Shown here: positions 45,235 to 54,675 of the stretch, one piece after another
Layout of the letters: every line of letters starts with the position of its first letter
Position numbering within the stretch: the first letter of the stretch is position 1
Assembly: GCA_951230915.1 (NCBI GenBank)
Contig: OX579638.1
Location: 26,988,696 to 27,052,695 of the forward strand
DNA from: Antitrichia curtipendula
Taxonomy: Eukaryota > Streptophyta > Bryopsida > Hypnales > Leucodontaceae
DNA: 64,000 nucleotides
Reading direction: 5' to 3'
Notes under the pieces: model-generated
What the model saw: only the letters and a program-made list of their open reading frames with translations
Told to the model about the DNA's origin: nothing
Database searches by the model: none
Program-made: the position numbers and the translations under genes

Positions 45235-46160
45235 CCCGCGGTCAACCAAGACGAGGTCGCCCCAATCCCGCGGGCGCCCCAAACCCGAAGTCTCCTACAT
45301 TCCTTCATTTGGGCAGAAAGGGACTCTCCCTACTCAAGTTCTACAATGATCCGAGTTCTCCAATGATCCCCCATTTGGGAAGGAAGAAACGGTCTATCCC
45401 CACCCGAGGTCACCCAAGACCCGAAGTCTCCTCCATTCATTCAATGGCTCCCACACCCACCCGAGCTCTTCCAAGACAAGAGGTCGCCCAAAGCAAGAGG
45501 TCCCCCAAGACAAGAGGTCGCCCTCTATCTGCGGTCGCCTAGACCCGAAATCGCTCCTTCAACGCAAAATTCGACCAATTTTGAGACATGAAGTAAACCC
45601 ACACCCACCCGAGGTCGCCCAGGACAAGAGGTCGCCCTCTATCTGCGGTCGCCTAGACCCGAAATCGCTCCTTCAACACAACATTCGACCAATTTTGAGA
45701 CATGAAGTAAACCCACACCCACCCGAGGTCGCCCAGGACAAGAGGTCGCCCTCTACCTGCGATCGCCTAGACCCGAAATCGCTCCTTCAACACAACATTC
45801 GACCAATTTTGAGACATGAAGTAAACCCACACCCACCCGAGGTCGCCCAGGACAAGAGGTCGCCCTCTACCTGCGGTCGCCTAGACCCGAAATCGCTCCT
45901 TCAACACAACACTCGACCAATTTTGAGACATGAAGTAAACCCACACCCACCCGAGGTCGCCCAGGACAAGAGGTCGCCCTGTACCTGCGGTCGCCTAGAC
46001 CCGAAATCGCTCCTTCAACGCAACATTCGACCAATTTTGAGACATGAAGTAAACCCACACGCACCCGAGGTCGCCCAGGACAAGAGGTCGCCCTGTACCT
46101 GCGGTCGCCTAGACCCGAAATCGCTCCTTCAATACAACATTCGACCAATTTTGAGACCAA
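45235..46160 (+). repeat. GTCGCC-motif array with a 114-bp tandem repeat
   Basis: 45235-45470 holds irregular copies of CCCGAGGTC and CCCGAAGTC motifs. From about 45500 a 114-bp unit repeats 5.7 times, with unit starts at 45581, 45695, 45809, 45923 and 46037. Each unit has GAGGTCGCCC, GAGGTCGCC, GCGGTCGCC and GAAATCGCTCC plus the spacer TTCGACCAATTTTGAGAC. Because 114 is divisible by 3 the array is open over about 260 codons (38-residue repeats), most likely a side effect of the period. No TATA box or known gene follows; it may be a promoter array whose gene was lost. Confidence 0.8.
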
Positions 46161-46257
46161 GACAAAATAATGACTCAAGATTAAATATAAATCATAATAG
46201 CTCAAAGATGAAATCAAAATACAATAATCCAATTGTAAAAATAATTGTAGCAACAAA

Positions 46258-46370
46258 ATTAAATCCTTTGACAACTCGATTTGTTGAAATTGCATTCCAA
46301 AATGATAGCATAAATCCTTTGACAAGTCGATTTGTTGAAATTGCATTCCAAAATGATAGCATAAATCCCT
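46258..46370 (+). repeat. 54-bp tandem duplication
   Basis: TAAATCCTTTGACAA(C/G)TCGATTTG and the following bases up to GATAGCA occur twice, 54 bp apart, with one difference seen. Confidence 0.85.
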
Positions 46371-46394
46371 AAAGGACAGTTGTCCATTAAACAC

Positions 46395-46970
46395 CTAATT
46401 GAAAGGCCTAAGGCATGTACAAGTGAATAGCAAAGTAATACAATGTCAATAGTGAATTATAATTTGGTGCAATGTAAAAGGTCTTCTCAAACCCTAGACC
46501 CTAGATCCTAGATCCTAGACCCTAATACCAAGTTTATTAATTTTGTATGCCATGCCTAGAGTTATGTAATCCCACTTCTTTTGCTTCTTTATGAAGAAGT
46601 CACCTAAATATATAGAAGTGACATCCATGTTTTATTTTTCATTGTGAATTTTTTTCAATTCAACGGCCTTTCCCTTTATATGTAATTTTGAATAAAATGA
46701 AGTAAATGGTACATGACTAACATGAATGGTGGAGGAGAAAGTAATAAAATGAGGAATGGATTTATTAAACCTCCATCCATTAGACCCCACATGGCCTATC
46801 TTCCACATTTTGGTGATGAAAAATCTTAGTGGTCTTGTAGAACCTTACTAAATTTTTAATTGTGGTAGTTGACATGTTTTCCTCAAAATTCATTTCAAAG
46901 TGTACCATGAGCTTCCAAAATTAGATTTAGGAAGTGAAAGATTTTGATCTCTCTACCCGTGGTCACCATG
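46395..46970. other. Spacer upstream of the third paralogue
   Basis: Contains a short CCCTAGATCCTAGA reiteration at 46488-46525 (telomere-like only in part). No gene. Confidence 0.5.
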
Positions 46971-47550
46971 CCTTGGATTCCATGAATTTCAAGCTTGAAT
47001 TTCCCTCCTTTCTGGACAAGAGGTCGCCCCACCCGCGGTCGCCCCTGCCTTGGATTCCATGAATTTCAAACTTGAATTTCCCTCCTTCTTGGACAAGAGG
47101 TCGCCCCACCCGTGGTCGCCCCCACCTTGGATTCTGGGAATTTGAAACTTGAATTTCCCTCCTTCCTGGACCCGAGGTCGCCCTACCTGAGGTCGCCCCT
47201 AACTTGGATTCTGTGAATTTGAAACTTGAATTTTCCCTCCCTCCTGGATCCGCAGTCGTCTCACCCGCGGTCGCCCAGGCCTTGAAGTTCATGAAATTCA
47301 AAGCTTGAATTTCTTCCCTTCTGAATCCGCAGTCGCCCTGAACCCACGGTCGCCCTGAACCCGCGGTCGCCCTGGACCCGCGGTCGGCCTGGACCCGCGG
47401 TCGCCCTGTCTTGCGTACGCGCCCGGATCCGTACTCGCCCAGGGCGACTTCGGGTACATAAGAGGTCGCCCCCTCCCATTCTCGTCACTTTCAATTCCAG
47501 CGCTACGCACTGTCTTTCATCCGTCTCAGAGCGGCTGAATGCGTGCTCGT
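46971..47550 (+). promoter_or_regulatory. Promoter of the third paralogue: 77-bp repeats with GTCGCC motifs, TATA-like box, leader
   Basis: Four to five tandem units of about 77 bp (starts near 46973, 47050, 47126, 47203 and 47280). Each has CCTTGGATTC, GAATTTSAAACTTGAATTT and two GTCGCC motifs. They are followed by a dense run CGCGGTCGCCCTGGACC, then GGGCGACTTCGGGTACATAAG with TACATAAG at 47455-47462 as TATA-like box. The leader 47465-47550 matches those of the genes at 40546 and 43430 (CTGTCTTTCATCCGTCTC, GGCTGAATGCGTGCTCGTG). Confidence 0.78.
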
Positions 47551-47643
47551 GTTTTGGGATTTTGGGGCTTGTAATTGCTACCAAATTTGCGTCACCGAAC
47601 TATCCTTTTTTTGGTGGAGTTCCCAAGGTTGAAATCATCCACG

Positions 47644-48816
47644 ATGGACGCTAACACGAAAAAGATTAAGAAGAAAGGAGATAGCCAACATAGAAACCGT
47701 CGCATCTTTCTTAATCCAGGGGCTGTGGCATTTCAAGGTTGGGATCGAATCAACGGAGATTGGACGATGGTGATTTGCAAGAAGTTTGTGGAGTGGTGCC
47801 ATATTGACAAGCTATTCCCTTTTCATCGACACAAATTGCATCTAAAGATGAATGCTGCAAATCTACATTACTGCAAGGATGTCGCATTTGTGCAACATTG
47901 TATCGAAGTGCATCGACATTTGTACAACACACGAACAGTGGTCAGGAGCGAGGTCCCGTTGTTCATTTGTCAAATGGTGTATGCAGAGCTAGTCTTGGCG
48001 CGAACGGTAGATTGGACTACCGTCAAGGCATCGAAGCTTATCACCATTCCAAGAGCCAAAGACATTCCGAGGGCGGGTCCCTCCGCTAATCCATGGGACG
48101 GGCTAGGAAAGAAGAAGTTGATCCAAACAGGGGTGGCGGATGAAGAATACGTGTGGTCAACTCATGCGAGTTCAGCTAGCAAAGAAAGCTCGGATGAAGA
48201 ACTTACCTCGGGCGCTCCTATGGATGCAATGGAAGTAATCCCATTGGATGTTACCCCACTTCAGGTTCATCATCCCGAAAACGATGAAGTATTGCAACAT
48301 GTGTTTGCATGCATCCAAATAGAAGCACTTGATAGACTGGATGGAGAGATCGAAACAGAGGAGGAGGAGGTGGTGCCGCCTTTGTTGGCATTGCCTTGGG
48401 TGGAAGAAGTACCGGCAATGGAAGAACACGTTGAAGGTTCCTATCGTCGAGATACCACGAAAGCCAAAAAACAGTTTTACAAAGAGAAACTTCATCAGCT
48501 TCTTGAAGATTTGGCAAGGACAGAGGAAGCATGTCAAAATTACAAAAAGAAGACTGTGGAAACTTTTGATGGTGAATATGTGTCCACCCTCCAAGCAAAA
48601 ATTGAAAGTGGGCAAATCTGTTTGGCCGTGCAAGCTAGAGAGATAGCAGACCTGGAGGCATTTTACCGGGAATTTTCCGGTGGTCCAGACGGAGGGCCTA
48701 GCGCTGGCGGCAGTGAGGAAGCCAAGGCTCGGCTTTCCAAAATTATAGAAGATTGTGTCGCAGCACAGGATAAGCAATTCCCATGTTATACTCCCAAAAA
48801 CCACTCTAAAGCATAA
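47644..48816 (+). CDS. Third paralogue of the novel N-domain/coiled-coil family, 3' end displaced by an insertion
   Basis: Open frame of 390 codons from ATG 47644. The N-domain at about 20-140 has VAFQGWDRINGDWTM, EWCHIDKLFP, EVPLFICQMVYAELVL and VDWTTVK. An acidic region follows, then a coiled coil at about 270-350. The last authentic codon is about 48771; after that the frame runs into the inserted 3.4-kb element and ends 15 codons later. The original C-terminal part lies beyond the insertion at 52168-52575. No RING finger is seen in either part. It is expressed, if at all, from the array promoter at 46971-47550. Function unknown; the conserved WCHI...FP core may bind DNA or a partner, but nothing in the sequence proves it. 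Confidence 0.8.
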   Translation: MDANTKKIKKKGDSQHRNRRIFLNPGAVAFQGWDRINGDWTMVICKKFVEWCHIDKLFPFHRHKLHLKMNAANLHYCKDVAFVQHCIEVHRHLYNTRTVVRSEVPLFICQMVYAELVLARTVDWTTVKASKLITIPRAKDIPRAGPSANPWDGLGKKKLIQTGVADEEYVWSTHASSASKESSDEELTSGAPMDAMEVIPLDVTPLQVHHPENDEVLQHVFACIQIEALDRLDGEIETEEEEVVPPLLALPWVEEVPAMEEHVEGSYRRDTTKAKKQFYKEKLHQLLEDLARTEEACQNYKKKTVETFDGEYVSTLQAKIESGQICLAVQAREIADLEAFYREFSGGPDGGPSAGGSEEAKARLSKIIEDCVAAQDKQFPCYTPKNHSKA

Positions 48817-48819
48817 CAA

Positions 48820-48892
48820 AGTGACTCTAAAGATCGAACCCACGAGATTCTGTGAAGTATCTAGCCTTATTAACGAACTAAGCCAAGTCAGT
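48820..48892 (-). tRNA. tRNA-like relic inside the insertion
   Basis: 73 bases on the minus strand with an acceptor stem pairing 6 of 7 (ACTGACT/AGTCACT), a D-stem GCTT/AGGC, an A-box-like TTAGTTCGTTAATAAGG and a B-box-like GGGTTCGATC. The anticodon loop CTTCACA would give TCA, but the stem is imperfect and the T-stem is mostly wobble or mismatched. Probably a decayed tRNA-derived piece (as in SINEs) rather than a working tRNA. Confidence 0.35.
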
Positions 48893-49938
48893 AGTAATAT
48901 CCATCTTTTCCGGTCCTCTTTCTATGACCGGAAGTTCAAACACCCAAAAAACAAAGGACCGGATTCTTTCTATCTTCCGATTCCAGCTAGTCTTCTGGTT
49001 ATTGAATCCAACACAACCCAAGGACCCTATCTCTTTCGGTCCGGGTATCCGTCTAGGCCAATCCGCTCTAGACAACTCACAACCATTTCCTCTCCTATCC
49101 GGTTTGGTTTTACCTCTGTTTAGCCATCAGAGGGTTCGCCGCTTGCTTTTGAGAGTGGTAGGCCCACCACACCTTCCGTGACTTATAGTGGCTGAAGACC
49201 CACTTTCCAAATCTCTTCCTTCCTAGGCTAGTACGGATCCGGTTTGGTCCTTCACAGCAATCCAGATTGCAATCCGGTCCACTGGTCACACAAAGACCCC
49301 CCGTACGATCCTCTCAAAACTACAACGACCCTGATGTCATCCTATTCCGTGCGAAGCTAAGGCGGTTACAAGTGCACCCGTCCATTCCAACATCAACTAG
49401 AATTCTTCCGTTTACTGTTAAGATGGTGAGACCTCACAGGAGATCGGACACTCAACCGGATTTCTCACCCAGGAGTTCTAGCGCGACTAAGGACTCCCTC
49501 CCTATCCGCCTAGCCTAACAACGGCTTTCTCACCCGGAATCTCAAACTCTAGACGCGCTGAGGCACTGAAGTTCACTCCCAACTCTATCCTATCCGCTCA
49601 CATGCACTTAGAACCAAGAAAACACCAAGGGGAGAAATCCCATCGCATCCGCTCGCGCCTTCCGAACTCCCTCACGCACAATCCTGCCAAGACATGGGAG
49701 ATCGTGCAACAAAGAAGCACAAGGAGAAAACACAAAGAAAGATACAGAGGGAAAGACTCCCAGTCCTCAGCACAAGGACTGAATTATATACACTTGGAGA
49801 ACTTCCAAAAATAATAAAAGGCAAAAAGAGCCGTTAAAAGTCAACCTAAATCCGGATCCTAACTTTCGGTCCTTCTAACACTACCGGATCGGATTACTTA
49901 ATCCGGATTCGTTCCTATCCTATCCTTCCTAACTTATT

Positions 49939-51579
49939 CTACATCGCTACCCCGCGCCCCAACGAAGGACTCTTGGGCTCCGCCTCCAATTGCTCGAAGA
50001 CTTCTTCCAAGTTCCTATTCCGCTCTCCGGCCATCGGATCTGGCATGTCAGAACCGGGAGAGTCTTCGATGTTGATCGGCGCGGTCTGGAAAGGCTGACT
50101 CGGCTTTGACTGCGGAGTCTGGTCCCTTCCTTCCCTTGGGTCTGGCACTTCCGGAAACGATTCCGGCATGGAGATGTCCGATAGGTGGACCCTCATCGAT
50201 CCGGTCAGCTTCTGTGTACACTCCTCCATCCGGTCCGCCACTCCTCGTGCTAAGACCAAATTCTTCTCCACCTGCTCGGAGAAGTCAGTCAGGATCCGGA
50301 CTATCCGGGTACCGGATAGTTTCTTCTCCTCCAAGACCTTCTCGTCGAAGAGTCTGGCCCTGACTGCCATGCTTCCGGTCTCTCCGAAAGTCGCCTTTAC
50401 CGATTCCGCCACCTTTTTCGTCTCGTCCGCCATTATCCAGGTGGCGGCCATATCTTCCTTGAAGGTGGCCACTTCCGCCTTCAACATGTCGACCTCCTCT
50501 TGAAGTCGACGGATCTCTGCTTCCTGCTTCCGGATCTCGACCGGATTGGTGATGCACTCCGCTACCTTCCCTGGCAACTTGCTATCCGGTGTTGCCTGCA
50601 CCAACTTTTTGATCTGGATTAGGGCGATTCTCTTCGCCTCCCAGTCCAGGCGGATGTCGACGAGGATCTTCACCAACTTCTCGAACGGGTCGACCGGTCA
50701 CTTCTTCAAACAGCCTACCTTCTCCCCTTCCGGTGTCTTCTCCTTTCCGGTTTTATCACCGAGTGGAGATCCTCTTCCGGTCGGAGACGTCGTCTTGTGC
50801 CGCTTGGGCTGCCTCTCCGCCTCTTCTTCATCTTCTTCTTCTTCGGTCTCGGATCCGGTTTCCTCTTCCTCCTCGTCCGTTTTCGATTCTCCGTATTTCA
50901 GGAGATTTTCCTGGGCCTTCCACTCCTTCTCTTCCGAGTCTAAAAGGAGCTGGTGTTGCTCATAGAGGTGGAAGAGGTAGGGACACACGGGTGTCGGCCT
51001 ACTCCTTCCGACCCTCGTCGCCAACTGGACCACCAGATCGAACATGATCCGGGCCCAGTCCGCTTTCCGGTCACCGCTCAGGGCACCGAAAATAGTGTTG
51101 CCGAGGGTGATTGTCACCCTTGTCGGCTTCTCCGGATGGAGGATCGGGATCAGGAACTGTAACAGTTTTCGGTGCCGGTCGTCGATGCAGTCTTCCACCG
51201 CGTATCCGTCCTTGGGGTTGACCGCTCCTCGGAACTTGCCCCGGACGTACTCGTCCTTCCGGTTTGCCATCCCGTGGCCTCCTGCCCGGAACTTATAAAC
51301 CTCCCTCCAGATCTCTTCCGTCCATTGATGTGGAACACAGCGGATCGTGTTGTTGAACTGGTTCGTCCACTTCCCCTGGATCTCCTTCACCATCCGCTTG
51401 TCCTTGAAACCCCAAGGTTTGTCGAGCAAACCCTGGCACCCCATCCGGTTGAGATCCAACCGGAGCATCTCCATCTCCTCCTCTGTCAAAGGGAGAACCG
51501 GAACGACCTTCCGGAGTTTGGCCGGAGCCGATGACGTGGATGGGCCTGGTCTGTTCCGCCTAAGCTGCGGCATGGACAC
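49939..51579 (-). CDS. Unknown two-part protein of the insertion, one in-frame stop
   Basis: Part one, 51579-50698: 293 residues with a globular region (WTNQFNNTIRCVPHQW, GNTIFGALSGDRKADWARI, PICPYLFHLY-like PVCPYLFHLYEQH) and a long Glu-rich tail with a basic KRHK segment. Part two, 50700-49939: continues in the same frame after a single TGA (LKK*PVDPFEKL) with about 250 residues that are mostly coiled coil, then a Pro/Ser/Asp-rich tail. The protein resembles repeated hypothetical proteins of plant mobile elements, possibly a Gag-like structural protein, but I cannot assign a family. No zinc knuckle, RT or transposase motif is visible. Codon use is CG-rich, unlike the cargo genes. Confidence 0.6.
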
Positions 51580-52167
51580 AGACTAGATCTAAGACAGTCC
51601 TTTCCGATTCTACCTCACACAGTCCTAGCCGCACGTCCCGTTCTCACGTTCTCTCTCCGATCTCAACCGGAAACCTGCACAGCGATCGGTACGCAACCGG
51701 AAACCTACCCTGCAACACACCTCTAACACTCGCACACTCTCGTACACACGCGAACACTCACACAGCGCCGAAACACGAGGAGCGCGACAAAACACTCTCA
51801 CCAAACGGAGTTTGGAAAAAGGAGTGCGACTGAGGAGGTGCTGGCTTTTTATAGTCTCTCCTGACCTAAAAGCCGTCATGATGACGTTTACCGGTCCGGT
51901 CCCACCAATCCGGTCTAACCCTAATCCGGTCCACTAACCCTAATCCGGTCCACTGCTACTTCCGGCCAAGGATCCGATTCCAATCCGGTTCCTGGGTGTC
52001 ACCACTAGGATTGGATTTGTTCGAACTACTCCACTATTTCAATGTCTTTCCTAATTTTCCGTCCTCTGCTGTTTCTAGACAAAACCTATATACTAATCGA
52101 TAGTTTCCGTTCCGTTTTCTAGATAAACAACTGAAAACCAAAAATTCGGACTGCGACAGATTGCAGG

Positions 52168-52575
52168 ATGGAAGAAGATCGGTACATTACTGCAAAGAGA
52201 AGTGTGGAGGAAGGACGGTCAAGGATAATTCACCTGACCGAAATCGGGGATCAGGCCCCTCTTGATCGTGTCTCCGAATTTGATGCCTAAGATGTAGATA
52301 AGCTATATGGGACACCGCAAGCAGAAGTAGCCGACTTGAAGAAGAAGTTAGCTACTTGTCTCTCGTTGGAAGAGAATTTGCAACGAAGCGTGCATCAGTT
52401 GAGCCAACACATTGATTTATCCAAATCGTGGAGAAAAGCTTGGAGGCAAGGTTACTTTAAGAGCTTTGGGCAACGTAACATCGCATATCTGAAGAGGGTA
52501 GAGAACGAGGTGATGGTCGAGCTGGAATCCGAGAAAAAGAAAAGAGAAGAGAAGGACAAGAAGGATATTGCATGA
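52168..52575 (+). pseudogene. Displaced C-terminal part of the third paralogue
   Basis: Open frame beginning MEEDRYITAKRSVEEG, broken once by TAA at about 52288 (SEFDA*DVDKLYG), then helix-rich and ending in a Lys/Glu tail (KKKREEKDKKDIA). It lies directly after the right CAGGAT duplication and has the charged coiled-coil look of the family C-terminus. Joining across the insertion at CAGGAT would not keep frame, so a small indel or a lost splice site must also be involved. Confidence 0.5.
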
Positions 52576-53099
52576 TTTTGATTAGTTGCAATTGTTGTAG
52601 GACTATATGCTTTTGTAAACATGTATATATACCCGCGGATTATGTATTTGATATTCATGATTTAATGCAAATTTGTCCATTTCAAATCTTGATTTTCTAT
52701 TGTTGAGGGCTCTTGGATATAAGGCTCTAGGAAATAGGGCTCTTGTACATTAGAGGTTGGAGAAAAATCACATCAGGATTTAAATTACAAAATTTGTGGA
52801 CTACAATTTCATTACACATAAATTGATTGTAGTTCAACATGTTATGCCATTTAAAACCGACCATCTTTAAAGAGGCCACTTCTTCAAGTAGAACACGGGA
52901 AAAAAAAATTAAAAGATATCAAATTGGTTTAAAATTTGAACATGGTTATGATCAAACATTGTAATCTTCCAACTCATAAGTGATGTTGTTATGTTTTGTT
53001 TTGCCCTTACACGTGGAGCATGTGTCTTTCTTTTTAGAATTTGAAATTACTATGCATTTTTTAGGAAATAATGAAGAAATTCCATATGTCATACAGAAT
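52576..53099. other. Spacer
   Basis: AT-rich, nothing recognised. Confidence 0.5.
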
Positions 53100-53417
53100 A
53101 TACTCAAAATATCTTACATTTTCACCATAGAATTATATTATGATTAATAACATCATTATGTACATCGAAGTTGACGTGCCATGCTAAAATGGGAGACATA
53201 ACTAACCATACTTATAGGCCCAAAGTTCATATTGCTATAAAATAGTAAAAATTAGCATTATTTCAAATATTCCAATTGGAATAAAAAAATGTATGTAACA
53301 AGTGTGCCAAGCATTAGGTAGACTCAAGATCAAGAAATGCCATTTGAATTCATGAAATTTACAGCAGTAAAAAACTACAAGAAATGCCCAAAAATCACTT
53401 TAAGGGTGATTTGTGGA
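53100..53417 (+). repeat. Dispersed repeat, left flank shared with 3510-3815
   Basis: Diverged copy of the sequence before copy a; see the shared TTCCAATTGGAATA and AGAAATGCCCAAA landmarks. It shows that copies a and h are parts of a larger repeat. Confidence 0.6.
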
Positions 53418-54235
53418 TTAACCCCTAAAGCCCTGAGGTCTTTTTTCCATCAAAACACACTTAAAACTGCCACTTCTATTGCAAAGAGCAAAAAACTATA
53501 AAAATTGTTTTTTTTTTGCATATCTAACTGTAGGATCTTATACTAGACTAGTATAAGAATGTATGCAAGAAATTTCAGAAACTTTGACCACATAGATTGC
53601 AAGATATTTGCATTCAAAGTGAAGAAAACAAGTTTTTTTGCACCTTGCTTGACTAGATTTATGGGCTTTGAACCTATTTAACTTAAATTTTTGTATTGCT
53701 GATTTTGATTTTCTAAGATTATATGTTGAATAATTCAGTTGAGAATCTAGGAAAAAAAATTCAAGAAAGAAACACTAAATTTTCACTCATTAAAAAATTG
53801 TTAAATAGAAGTAGGTTCAAGATTGAAGGAATAACTAAATTGTTAATAGCTTGAAGGCAAAATTGAAATACCATAATCCGAACGGTGAGATTGTTCTAGC
53901 AAGCAAATTCAACCTTGTCTAACATTTATTTTCTGAAAATTGAAAAAAATTCCATTAAAAAATGAATCCTAAAAGTTATTTTTTCAAGAAGATGCTTAGA
54001 TTGCCCGAAAAGCTAAGATTGTCCATAACTTTTTCATTATTAGTCCAAATAGAATGAATCAAAGCTTCAAATGTACACAAAAAGACATAGATTTTGAAAA
54101 AAATATTTAAGAAATTTATTTTGACTTTTTGTGATTTTTTTGTGTTGCCCGCCAAACTCTATTTTTGGCATAACTTTTTCTCCCGGGCACCATTTGAAAT
54201 AAAAATTATATATCCACAAAGCTCCACAAGCGGCC
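53418..54235 (+). mobile_element. TTAA-flanked element, copy h
   Basis: Starts TTAACCCCTAAAGCCC with landmarks AAACTGCCACTTCTATT, GTAGGATCTTATACTAGACTAG, a preserved TTTAACTT target position at about 53680, GGTGAGATTGTTCTAGCAAG and CATAACTTTTTCTCC. The far end is lost near 54235, where the transposase promoter region begins. Confidence 0.7.
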
Positions 54236-54289
54236 CTAAAAAGAAAAAAAAAATTGCACACATGCTTACCCATGGACCATGGTCGCATT

Positions 54290-54448
54290 CTACTGGAGTC
54301 GCGGTCGCCCCAAAAAAAGACGTGCAGTCGCCTGGCGGGCACCCGAAGTCGCCCTTCATGGGACCCGCGGTCGCCCCCTCAGCCTGTACCCGAGGTCGCC
54401 TCTGTACCCGAGGTCGCCCTCACCCACAACCCCTCTTGGACTATAAAG
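54290..54448 (+). promoter_or_regulatory. Promoter of the hAT transposase: GTCGCC array plus TATA box
   Basis: Six motifs in the transcription direction (GCGGTCGCCCC, GCAGTCGCC, CCGAAGTCGCCC, CGCGGTCGCCCC, CGAGGTCGCC twice), then GGACTATAAAGCC with TATAAAG at 54442-54448. The ATG at 54676 follows after about 200 bases. The motif is the same as at the cargo promoters and both element ends. Confidence 0.75.
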
Positions 54449-54675
54449 CCTGAAGGGCAACCATTGCCTCTCATCTTGCTCCGGTGATAAAGCTCTTGTC
54501 TTGAATCCTCTAAAGAGGCTTCCTGGGGACGTTTAGGTTCTTCGGAGGGCAACAACCTAGCTTTGAGAGGTTCATAGGACCACTCTTGGCGGGTGGCTTT
54601 GTCATTACTTCTTTTGATTGGTCCGGTTTTTTCGATAAAGTAATTTTTCTGTGAGACCCATTGCGGATCTACAAG

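Larger units (their letters stand above)
48772..52163 (-). mobile_element. Unclassified 3.4-kb insertion with CCGG-rich ends and two ORFs
   Basis: Flanked by CAGGAT at 48766-48771 and 52164-52169, a likely 6-bp target duplication, in the middle of the third paralogue. Both end regions (48900-49500, 51870-52010) are full of ATCCGGT and CCGGAT motifs, and composition is clearly more GC-rich than the surroundings. Minus-strand ORFs occupy 51579-49939, with a TATA box (GACTATAAAAAG, 51847-51859) upstream. I found no long terminal repeats and no clear inverted repeats, so the class is open: possibly a retroelement derivative or a non-autonomous DNA element. Confidence 0.6.

Noticed and set aside
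45581..46372. Open frame of about 263 codons with 38-residue repeats
   Set aside because: Produced by a 114-bp DNA repeat made of regulatory-type GTCGCC motifs; no start context, and the open frame follows from the period being divisible by 3.
46488..46525. Telomere-like CCCTAGA repeats
   Set aside because: Irregular CCCTAGATCCTAGA units, only a few copies, not the plant telomere unit.
50546..51586. Long plus-strand frames opposite the insertion ORF
   Set aside because: Antisense shadows of the minus-strand coding frame; Ser/Pro-rich with no recognisable domain.
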